From JAFAVZ01 sp036009105 (GTDB taxonomy: Bacteria > Acidobacteriota > Thermoanaerobaculia > Gp7-AA8): 9,411 nt of DNA. Position 1 is the first letter of the stretch. Each line of letters starts with the position of its first letter. The position numbers and the translations under genes are program-made. Below are positions 1-5,317 of the stretch, one piece after another. The notes beneath the pieces were generated by a model that saw only the letters and a program-made list of their open reading frames with translations, did no database searches and was not told where the DNA came from. Location: the NCBI GenBank assembly GCA_036009105.1, contig DASYMJ010000268.1:1-9411 (forward strand), given 5' to 3'.

Positions 1-1179
1 GTCTACACCCGCACCCCGGACGAACGGGGGAAGCTCGACCGCCTTGGCCTCATCCGCGCGTTCGAGGAGCACCGCCCGCTGCCCCGGCTGGAGAACTGGG
101 TGATCGCCACCTCGTTCGACAGGCAGAGCGGTCTGCGCGTCGGCGTCGCCCGGCCGGTGGGGGAGAACCTGGAGGAGCTGCGGCGCACCGCGGCGTGGAA
201 CTTCGGCGCGGGCATCGCGCTGCTGTTCGTCGCCCTGATCGGCATCGTCCCCATCGCGAATCACATCACGCGGGACGTGCAGCTGGTCACGGCCGGCGCG
301 GAGCGCATCGCGCACGGCGACCTGATGACGCGCCTGCCGGTCCGTTCCAAGCGGAGCGAGTTCGGGCAGCTCGCCGCCGCCTTCAACCGCATGGCCGAGG
401 ACCTGAGCCTGCAACAGCAGCAGATCGTGGAGCAGGAGCGCAAGTCGGTGGAGTACGAGCGGAAGTCGGTGGAGCTGGAAGAGGCGCGCCGGTTCCAGCT
501 CTCCATGCTGCCGAAGGAATTGCCGCGCGTGGAGGGCTTCGAGGTGGCGGTCTTCACCCGCACCGCGACGGAAGTGGGCGGCGACTACTACGACTTCCGC
601 GTCGGCGCGGACGGCCTCCTCTCCGCCACCGTCGGCGATGCCACCGGCCACGGCGCCAAGGCGGGCACGATGGTGACCGTCATCAAGACCCTCTTCTCCG
701 GCTACGACGGATCGCAGTCGCCCGCGGCGTTCCTGCGCGACGCGGCGGAGAAGATCAAGCGGATGGAGCTGGGGCGGATGGCCATGTCGCTCCTCCTGGC
801 GCGCTTCGAGGCCACGCGCGCGACGCTCGCCGCGGCCGGCATGCCGCCGGTGCTCATCCACCGCGCCGCATCGGGCGAGGTGGAGGAAGTGGCCCAGGCC
901 GCGACGCCGCTCGGCACCCTCGGCACGGAGTATTCGGACTGGGTGATCGACCTGGCCAGGGGCGACACCGTGCTGCTGATGACGGACGGCTTCCCGGAGC
1001 TGCAGTCGGCCACCGGCCAGCAGATCGGTTATACGGCCACGGTCGAGGAGTTCGCCCGCGCCGCGCGCGCCGCCGACGCGCAGGGGGTGATCGACGCGCT
1101 GGCCGAGGCGGCCAGGCGGTGGCACGGCGACTTCGCGCCGAATGATGACATCACGTTCGTGGTTGTTCGGGTGGGGTGA
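1..1179 (+). CDS. HAMP-domain SpoIIE-family serine phosphatase (RsbU-like), 5' end missing
   Basis: Membrane-bound PP2C-type protein phosphatase, of the kind that dephosphorylates anti-anti-sigma factors in partner-switching pathways (family knowledge). The frame is open from base 1, so the N-terminus lies outside the window; 392 residues are visible. In order: the end of an extracytoplasmic sensor (about 1-65), one membrane helix (about 67-88), a HAMP domain (about 86-137, with ERIAHGDLMTRLPV and FGQLAAAFNRMAEDL), a charged coiled coil (137-166) and the SpoIIE/PP2C domain (183-391). Metal-binding motifs are intact: EVGGDYYDF (191-199), GDATGHG (212-218), MTDGFPE (328-334) and NDDITFVVVR (381-390). 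The linker contains the repeated heptad ERKSVE. The next gene starts 2 bases after the stop, suggesting translational coupling. No sigma factor, anti-sigma or STAS protein is in the window, so the target is unknown. An internal methionine near base 100 is not the true start, because the homologous frame runs on upstream. Confidence 0.95.
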   Translation, partial: VYTRTPDERGKLDRLGLIRAFEEHRPLPRLENWVIATSFDRQSGLRVGVARPVGENLEELRRTAAWNFGAGIALLFVALIGIVPIANHITRDVQLVTAGAERIAHGDLMTRLPVRSKRSEFGQLAAAFNRMAEDLSLQQQQIVEQERKSVEYERKSVELEEARRFQLSMLPKELPRVEGFEVAVFTRTATEVGGDYYDFRVGADGLLSATVGDATGHGAKAGTMVTVIKTLFSGYDGSQSPAAFLRDAAEKIKRMELGRMAMSLLLARFEATRATLAAAGMPPVLIHRAASGEVEEVAQAATPLGTLGTEYSDWVIDLARGDTVLLMTDGFPELQSATGQQIGYTATVEEFARAARAADAQGVIDALAEAARRWHGDFAPNDDITFVVVRVG

Positions 1180-1181
1180 CT

Positions 1182-1655
1182 ATGAAGCTTCTCGTCGCGC
1201 TGCTGCTTGCCGTTCCCCTCTTGGCCAATGAGCCCTGCCGCCCGAAGACGCTGAACCTGCCGCTCAGCGTGGCCGACCACGAGCTGTGGGGCAAAGGGCT
1301 GATCCGCAAAGCGCCGGAGCTCGCGATCCGCGACCTCGGCTGCGAAGGGGTCTGGATCGACGACTTCGTCACCTCCGCCGAAACGGCCGGCCACGCGCGC
1401 GTCCGGGTGACGTTCGCCTTCACGGTGACGAACGAGTCGGCGGTGGCGAAGAAGACGCAGTTCCGGATCTCGATCGTGCTCCTCGACGGCGAGGAGAAGG
1501 AGCGCGAGATCTCGGCGCGCATCTCCACCGGCTTCGCCGCGGGGGGAGGGACGGACGATCCGATCACGGCCTCCATCCTCGTGCCCGAGGCGGATCTGCG
1601 GCTGCCTCCCGCGCCGACGCTGCGCGTGCAGATGCTGGTCGAAGACGGCGACTGA
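1182..1655 (+). CDS. small secreted protein of unknown function
   Basis: 157 residues; family not recognised. The N-terminus is a clear Sec signal peptide (MK, then a Leu/Val/Ala core to about residue 15, with likely cleavage near LLA-NEP at 15-16). The mature part has two cysteines (C19 and C54), which could form a disulfide. Residues 70-155 alternate hydrophobic and polar positions (ARVRVTFAFTVTNES, FRISIVLLDG, LRVQMLV) like an immunoglobulin-type beta sandwich. ATG at 1182 is chosen because the signal peptide starts there. A GTG at 1176 overlapping the upstream TGA is possible but adds only two residues. The gene lies 2 bases after the phosphatase gene, so the two are very likely co-transcribed. 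A role as a periplasmic partner of that sensor phosphatase is conceivable, but nothing in the sequence shows it. Confidence 0.85.
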   Translation: MKLLVALLLAVPLLANEPCRPKTLNLPLSVADHELWGKGLIRKAPELAIRDLGCEGVWIDDFVTSAETAGHARVRVTFAFTVTNESAVAKKTQFRISIVLLDGEEKEREISARISTGFAAGGGTDDPITASILVPEADLRLPPAPTLRVQMLVEDGD

Positions 1656-1656
1656 C

Positions 1657-1670
1657 GCCGGTTCTCCGGC
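1657..1670. terminator. short GC hairpin between converging genes (possible weak bidirectional terminator)
   Basis: GCCGG (1657-1661) and CCGGC (1666-1670) form a perfect 5-bp stem with the loop TTCT, in the 31-base gap between the stops of the secreted-protein gene and the crotonase gene. No run of T follows on the plus strand. On the minus strand a TATTTT lies before the stem rather than after it. This is not a canonical Rho-independent terminator and could be chance in GC-rich DNA. Confidence 0.25.
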
Positions 1671-1686
1671 AGGAAAATACACGAAG

Positions 1687-2430
1687 TCATTTCTTGATGG
1701 TGCGGGCCAGGTACTCCCGGATCCGCGCGTGCGCCTCCGGCGCGGCCCAGATGGCCTCCACCTCGCTGACCACGTCGCCCACCGCCTTGGCCCGTTCGAC
1801 CGCATCGCGGCGGAGCTGCATCTTGGTCAGGCGGAAGACGTCCTTCGGGATGGCGGCCAGCTGGGAGGCGACGGCGAGGGCGCGCTCCTCGAGCTGCGCC
1901 GGCTCGACCACCTCGTCCACCATGCCGCGGCGCAGCGCCTCGTCCGGCCCGACGGTGCGGCCGGTGTAGACCATCTCCTGCACGAACTGCGGCGCCATGC
2001 CGAAGCGGGCGATCTCCAGCGCGATGGGGGGGAAGGCGACGCCGACCAGCAGCTCGGGGACGCCGATGCGCCCGTTGCCGGCCGCCATCAGCCGGTAGTC
2101 GCACGCCGCCACCATGATGCAGCCGCCGGCGATCGCGTGGCCGTTGCACGCGGCGACCACCGGGATGGGGATGGTGAAGAGGCCGGTGAGCAGGTCGATC
2201 AGCGCCGGCGAGAAGCGGCGCGCGTAAGGCTCGCCTTCGTTGACCAGGCGGAAGAGGTCGACGCCGGCGGAGAAGATGGAGCCGCTGCCGGTGAGGATGA
2301 TGGCCCGCGCGTCCTTGGCGTCTTCGACGGCCTTGGTCACGGCCTGGCAGAGCTCGAGGTCCATGGCGGAGGCCTTGCCGTGGGCGAGGCGGATGGTGGC
2401 GATGCCGTTGTTGTCACTGCGCTCGATCAT
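1687..2430 (-). CDS. enoyl-CoA hydratase/isomerase (crotonase) family protein, single catalytic Glu
   Basis: Soluble crotonase-fold enzyme acting on acyl-CoA thioesters, 247 residues, the usual family length. Visible features: the oxyanion-hole segment SIFSAGVDL (51-59), the second oxyanion and CoA-site segment CNGHAIAGGC (95-104), and GRIGVPELLVGVAFP (120-134) with E126. In rat enoyl-CoA hydratase the two catalytic Glu lie in GGGCEL and in the PE motif. Here the first is isoleucine (I105) and only E126, matching the second, remains. That pattern is typical of delta3,delta2-enoyl-CoA isomerases rather than hydratases, so isomerase is the likelier activity, though the substrate is unknown. The start at 2430 fits the family N-terminus (MIERSDNNGIATIRL). 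An in-frame ATG at 2466 would add 12 unfamiliar residues and overlap the divergent gene. No strong ribosome-binding site is visible. Divergent to the ABM-fold gene. Confidence 0.92.
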   Translation of the reverse strand: MIERSDNNGIATIRLAHGKASAMDLELCQAVTKAVEDAKDARAIILTGSGSIFSAGVDLFRLVNEGEPYARRFSPALIDLLTGLFTIPIPVVAACNGHAIAGGCIMVAACDYRLMAAGNGRIGVPELLVGVAFPPIALEIARFGMAPQFVQEMVYTGRTVGPDEALRRGMVDEVVEPAQLEERALAVASQLAAIPKDVFRLTKMQLRRDAVERAKAVGDVVSEVEAIWAAPEAHARIREYLARTIKK

Positions 2431-2452
2431 GGGGGGATCGTATCCTGATCGC
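2431..2452. promoter_or_regulatory. 22-base divergent start region shared by the crotonase and ABM-fold genes
   Basis: Only 22 bases separate the two divergent start codons (crotonase 2430, ABM protein 2453), with a run of six G at 2431-2436. This is too short for two separate leaders and promoters, so either transcripts are nearly leaderless or each promoter lies inside the opposite gene. The palindrome CATG at 2428-2431 holds an ATG on each strand. The plus-strand one (2429) is in frame with the ABM gene and would add 8 residues. No convincing -35/-10 pair was found. Confidence 0.4.
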
Positions 2453-2779
2453 ATGTTTGCCAGCACGCCGCCCCCGCCCTACTGGGCCGTCATCTTCACT
2501 TCGCACAAACATGCCGACGAGGGTTACGCCCCCACCACCGCCCGCATGGAGGAGCTGGCCCGCGCCCAGCCGGGCTTCCTCGGCGTGGAAAGCGCCCGCG
2601 GCGAGGACGGCGTCGGCATCACCGTGAGCTACTGGCGGGACGAGGAGTCGTTCCGCAACTGGAAGGCGAACGCCGAGCACCGCATCGCCCAGGAGACGGG
2701 GCGGGAACGTTGGTACTCGCAGTACGTGACGCGCATCGCGAAGGTGGAGCGGGACTACTCGTTCTCAGCGGCGCCTTAG
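2453..2779 (+). CDS. antibiotic biosynthesis monooxygenase (ABM)-fold protein, YqjZ-like
   Basis: 108-residue protein of the dimeric ferredoxin-like ABM superfamily (COG2329 type). It resembles Bacillus subtilis YqjZ as I recall it: PPPYWAVIFTS near the start, then RMEELARAQPGFLGVESARG (31-50), GITVSYW (55-61), EESFRNWKANAEHRIAQ (64-80) and a C-terminal YSQYVTRIAKVERDYSF. Relatives include heme-degrading monooxygenases and quinol monooxygenases, but the YqjZ branch has no well-established reaction, so no substrate is assigned. No signal peptide or membrane segment is seen, so it is cytoplasmic. The start at 2453 gives the family's natural length. An in-frame ATG at 2429 would add 8 residues and overlap the divergent crotonase start. 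No Shine-Dalgarno sequence lies at normal spacing. The two divergent genes may share regulation, but their activities are not obviously linked. Confidence 0.9.
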   Translation: MFASTPPPPYWAVIFTSHKHADEGYAPTTARMEELARAQPGFLGVESARGEDGVGITVSYWRDEESFRNWKANAEHRIAQETGRERWYSQYVTRIAKVERDYSFSAAP

Positions 2780-2827
2780 CAGAAGCCTCTGCTTGCCATT
2801 CTTGCTCCTTGGCGTATTTCCGGCTGC

Positions 2828-2842
2828 ATGGCAATATGCCAT
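2828..2842. promoter_or_regulatory. inverted repeat just upstream of the fulvocin-like gene (possible operator)
   Basis: ATGGCA (2828-2833) and TGCCAT (2837-2842) are perfect 6-bp arms around ATA, ending 3 bases before the ribosome-binding site. It would suit a small dimeric repressor or a short mRNA hairpin near the site. A weak TTGGCG (2809-2814) plus 17 bases plus CAATAT (2832-2837) promoter-like pair overlaps it, but matches consensus poorly. Low-confidence candidate. Confidence 0.3.
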
Positions 2843-2845
2843 AAC

Positions 2846-2850
2846 GGAGG
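2846..2850 (+). promoter_or_regulatory. ribosome-binding site fixing the fulvocin-like gene start
   Basis: GGAGG lies 4 bases before the ATG at 2855. It supports that start over an in-frame ATG at 2828, which lies within the upstream inverted repeat and would put extra polar residues before the signal peptide. Confidence 0.75.
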
Positions 2851-2854
2851 AATC

Positions 2855-3358
2855 ATGCGATACGTCGGATGTCTGCTCGCGTTGATGTTCGGGCTCTCGG
2901 CAAGCGCGGCGAACGGCGGGGACCGGCCGCTCCAGCGACCGGCGGCTCCGACGGAGCTCTGGATCACGCACCTCGAACGCTTCGTGGCGGCGCATCCCGA
3001 GTTGACCGAGGAGCAGCGCGCCGTGGTGGCGGATGGAACGCGTCTTCTCGCCGGCGGCCTGCTGCAGAAGGTACGTTCGGCGGTGCCCGAAGCAAAGAGC
3101 GCGCTCGCCTCGTTCAAGGCTCGCGCGGCCAGCTCGTTCTCGAAGGAGCTTTACCGAGAGGCGTTCGTGAGGCTGGAGCGGCCGTCAGTTTCGTTGCGGG
3201 CGGAACTTCCCGGTGGAGCGACGCCGCGAATCCCGTACTGCGACTGTGTTCCGAACAGCGGCGATTGCGGCGGCGAGTGCGTGACCGGTGTCTGCCGCGC
3301 GATGCCGGAGGGCTGCGGGATCTTCGGTACGGACGCCTGTTTCGGACTCTGCTCGTAA
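2855..3358 (+). CDS. bacteriocin fulvocin C-related secreted protein (precursor with eight-cysteine C-terminal domain)
   Basis: 167 residues. MRYVGCLLALMFGLSASA (1-18) is a Sec signal peptide with likely cleavage after ASA. Residues 34-125 are a charged, probably helical region (HPELTEEQRAVVADGTRLL at 47-65) resembling a propeptide. The last 40 residues (128-167) hold eight cysteines at 129, 131, 138, 142, 147, 154, 162 and 166: C-x-C-x6-C-x3-C-x4-C-x6-C-x7-C-x3-C. From memory, the 45-residue Myxococcus fulvus bacteriocin fulvocin C also has eight half-cystines, beginning C-x-C-x6-C and with a later C-x6-C-G, so both the opening and the GCG element match. Four disulfides outside the cytoplasm are expected. 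Processing to release the C-terminal domain, and any killing activity, are inference. No immunity gene, transporter or protease lies beside it, so a non-bacteriocin role is possible. The gene stands alone with a good ribosome-binding site and ends 6 bases from the converging acuI-like gene. Confidence 0.88.
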   Translation: MRYVGCLLALMFGLSASAANGGDRPLQRPAAPTELWITHLERFVAAHPELTEEQRAVVADGTRLLAGGLLQKVRSAVPEAKSALASFKARAASSFSKELYREAFVRLERPSVSLRAELPGGATPRIPYCDCVPNSGDCGGECVTGVCRAMPEGCGIFGTDACFGLCS

Positions 3359-3364
3359 AGCACC

Positions 3365-4333
3365 TCAACGCGCAACGTCGATCACCACCCGCCCCTTGGT
3401 CTGCCCGGCGAGGATCTCCTCGGACAGCGCGCGGATGTTCGATAGCGGCTCGATGCGGCGCAGCTCGCGCAACTTGTCGAAGTCGACGTCCGTGGCCAGG
3501 CGGGACCAGGCGGCGAGGCGCTTCGGCTTCGGGGTGAGGAGGGAGCTGACGCCGAGCAGGCTCACGTTGCGGAGGATGAACGGCCAGACGGCGGTGTGGA
3601 GCTCGTGGCCGCCGGCCATGCCGCAGGCGGCGACAGCGCCCTCGTAGACCGTCTGGGCGATGAGATTCGCCAGCGTCTCGCCGCCCACCGTGTCGACCGC
3701 GCCGGCCCAGCGCTCGCTCTGCATCGGGCCGCCCTTCTTCGCCAGCTCGTCGCGCGGGACGATCGAGGTGGCGCCGAGGCCGCGCAGGTACGGCTCCAGC
3801 TCCGGGCGGCCGGTGGAGGCGGCGACGCGGTAGCCGCGGCGGGCCAGGAGCATCACGGCCAGCGAGCCGACGCCGCCGGCGGCGCCGGTCACCACCACTT
3901 CGCGATCGGAGGGCGCCACGCCGGCCTGCTCCAGCGCGAGCACGCACAGCATCGCCGTGAAGCCGGCGGTGCCGATGGCCATCGACTGCTCCGGATCGAG
4001 CCCGGCCGGCAACGGCACGATGGCGTCCGCCTTCACGCGCTGCTGCTGGGCGTAGCCTCCCCCATCGAGCTCGCCCAGGCCGTGCGCGATGCCGACCACG
4101 CGGTCGCCGGGGGCGAACTCCGCTGAAGAAGAGGAGACGACGGTGCCGGCCAGGTCGATGCCGAGGACCATGGGGAAGCGGCGGACGATGCGTCCGCGGC
4201 CGGTGACCGCGAGCGCGTCCTTGTAGTTGAGCGAGGAGTAGGCGACGTCGATGACGACGTCGCCCTCGGCGGGAAGCTCGACATCGTCGTCGAGGCGGAC
4301 ATCATTCTGCGAGTGGGCGACCAGTGCGCGCAT
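3365..4333 (-). CDS. acuI: acrylyl-CoA reductase / YhdH-type NADPH:quinone oxidoreductase (medium-chain reductase family)
   Basis: 322 residues, close to the 324 of E. coli YhdH. Zinc-free medium-chain dehydrogenase/reductase, cytoplasmic; the AcuI group reduces acryloyl-CoA to propionyl-CoA with NADPH (family knowledge). Visible: a GroES-like domain with SSLNYKDALAVTGRGRI (33-49) and FPMVLGIDLAGTV (53-65), the family signature GTAGFTAMLCVLALE (121-135), the nucleotide-binding loop VVTGAAGGVGSLAV (147-160), STGRPE (173-178) that commonly contacts the NADPH phosphate, and AGAVDTVGG (210-218). The zinc-ligand cysteines of alcohol dehydrogenases are absent, as expected. The gene lies 18 bases downstream of the caspase-like gene on the same strand, so may be read from its transcript. 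No clear ribosome-binding site is seen. Orthologues detoxify acrylyl-CoA or act in propanoate or 3-hydroxypropionate metabolism; the substrate here is not proven. Confidence 0.95.
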   Translation of the reverse strand: MRALVAHSQNDVRLDDDVELPAEGDVVIDVAYSSLNYKDALAVTGRGRIVRRFPMVLGIDLAGTVVSSSSAEFAPGDRVVGIAHGLGELDGGGYAQQQRVKADAIVPLPAGLDPEQSMAIGTAGFTAMLCVLALEQAGVAPSDREVVVTGAAGGVGSLAVMLLARRGYRVAASTGRPELEPYLRGLGATSIVPRDELAKKGGPMQSERWAGAVDTVGGETLANLIAQTVYEGAVAACGMAGGHELHTAVWPFILRNVSLLGVSSLLTPKPKRLAAWSRLATDVDFDKLRELRRIEPLSNIRALSEEILAGQTKGRVVIDVAR

Positions 4334-4351
4334 GAGGCGAAGCGTACAACG

Positions 4352-5257
4352 TCAGCGGGCGGAGCTGGCGGCGGAGGTTGCGCTGGCGCGCGAAGCCACG
4401 CTGTCCAGGCGGGCCGTGAAGCGGCGGAAGAGCTCCTCGCTGCGCTCCTGCGGTTGCACCACGCCGGAGAGCTGCTCCACGTGGCGCCCGAGCTGGAGAT
4501 CGACCTCGGCGTCGCGCAGGACCATCTGCATGAGCATGTCCGAGACCGCGAATTCGTCCGGCATGCGGATGCCGTGCGCCTTCGCCGCGGCGGCGATCGC
4601 CTTGCGCGTGGCGGGACCAAGCTCGCGCACGTGCGCGGCGAGGCTGGTCTCGATGTGGCTCGCGCCGGGAGTGAGGATGGTGCTGCGGCTCTGGCCGGGC
4701 CGCCAGCTGCTGCTGGCGTTGACGATGCCGCGCGTCGGCGGCAGGAAGAGCTTGTCGCCGTTCCGCGGATCGAGCGTGGCGATGATGGACGGCCGCAGCA
4801 GGCGCCCGGAATTGCAGGCGCTGAGGATGAGGAAACGGATGCCGTCCGGATCGAGCCGCTCCTGCAGGCCGCCCACCGAGATGTACGAGCGGTCGGCCTT
4901 CGGGTCGTAGCTGCGCTGCAGCTTGAGACCGTTGCCGTTCGTGCCGTGCGTCTCCAGGATGAGCGTGGTGATGGGGCGGTCCGGGTTCTGCTGGTTGAAA
5001 GCGTGGATGCCGTCCAGCACGCGGCTCCAGTCGGCGTCGTCGAAGCAGGCGAAGCCGAGGGCCTGGTAGAAGCGGCAGTTGCCGGGGACGCTGAGGTCGG
5101 GGCTGAAGACCACGCCGATGCCGCGCCCGAGGTCGGCCAGCGGCGCGTTCGCGTCCTCCGGCCAGGCGTTGGCCAGCAGCACCTGCGAGGGCACCTGCGC
5201 CGTGGCCGCGGCGGCGGCGGCGAGGAGCAGGACGGCGATGGCGAGGGAACGTTTCAT
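4352..5257 (-). CDS. secreted caspase/CHAT-like (clan CD) cysteine peptidase-type protein
   Basis: 301 residues with a clear signal peptide (MKRSLAIAVLLLAAAAAATA, cleavage near residue 20-21). The mature part shows the clan CD pattern: a hydrophobic strand followed by His-Gly, ITTLILETHGTNGNG (96-110, H104), and a second hydrophobic strand followed by Ala-Cys, IRFLILSACNSGRLL (140-154, C148), 43 residues later. This is the His/Cys dyad arrangement of caspases, CHAT proteases and gingipains. An upstream hydrophobic strand (GIGVVFSP, 46-53) and C61/C71, a possible disulfide, are also visible. The remainder (200-288) looks helical. I infer a secreted or periplasmic cysteine peptidase, or a relative that keeps the dyad; substrate and activation are unknown. 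The start at 5257 is supported by the signal peptide and by GGAGAAGG 8 bases upstream, inside the REP-like hairpin. It lies downstream of a repeat lipoprotein gene and upstream of the acuI-like gene. Confidence 0.85.
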   Translation of the reverse strand: MKRSLAIAVLLLAAAAAATAQVPSQVLLANAWPEDANAPLADLGRGIGVVFSPDLSVPGNCRFYQALGFACFDDADWSRVLDGIHAFNQQNPDRPITTLILETHGTNGNGLKLQRSYDPKADRSYISVGGLQERLDPDGIRFLILSACNSGRLLRPSIIATLDPRNGDKLFLPPTRGIVNASSSWRPGQSRSTILTPGASHIETSLAAHVRELGPATRKAIAAAAKAHGIRMPDEFAVSDMLMQMVLRDAEVDLQLGRHVEQLSGVVQPQERSEELFRRFTARLDSVASRASATSAASSAR

Positions 5258-5265
5258 GGTCTCGG

Positions 5266-5316
5266 CCTTCTCCCCGCCACGGGAGCGGGGAGAAGGTGTC
5301 CACGCGGATGAGGGGT
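5266..5316. repeat. REP-like intergenic palindrome covering the ribosome-binding site of the caspase-like gene
   Basis: CCTTCTCCCCGC (5266-5277) and GCGGGGAGAAGG (5285-5296) are perfect 12-bp arms with a 7-base loop, followed by a tail including GCGGATGAGGGG. Palindromes of this type (C-rich arm, G-rich arm, then GCGGATGAGGGG) recur between genes in many GC-rich bacteria, to my recollection. It fills nearly the whole 60-base gap: its tail ends just before the stop codon of the lipoprotein gene (minus strand, 5318-5320), and its stem ends 8 bases before the start of the caspase-like gene. On the minus-strand mRNA the right arm GGAGAAGG is the apparent ribosome-binding site, so folding would hide it. 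Confidence 0.75.
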
Positions 5317-5317
5317 C

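Noticed and set aside
195..1145. Second plus-strand frame inside the phosphatase gene
   Set aside because: Arg/Ala/Gly/His-rich shadow; the frame read from base 1 carries all HAMP and SpoIIE motifs.
1657..1670. Strong Rho-independent terminator between the first two converging units
   Set aside because: Only a 5-bp stem with no following T run on either strand; kept as a low-confidence feature only.
2431..2466. Upstream ATG at 2466 as the crotonase start
   Set aside because: It would add 12 residues without family similarity and overlap the divergent gene's start; the normal family N-terminus begins at 2430.
2855..3358. Reading the cysteine-rich tail as a zinc-finger or iron-sulfur domain
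   Set aside because: The protein has a signal peptide, and eight cysteines in the fulvocin-like spacing point to disulfides outside the cytoplasm. Not fully excluded.
3365..4333. Zinc-dependent alcohol dehydrogenase annotation
   Set aside because: The catalytic and structural zinc cysteines are absent, and the YhdH/AcuI signatures (SSLNYKDAL, GTAGFTAML) are present.
4313..5311. 332-codon plus-strand and 333-codon minus-strand frames overlapping the caspase-like gene
   Set aside because: Low-complexity Ala/Arg/Gly translations with no family features, while the 4352-5257 frame has a signal peptide and clan CD motifs.
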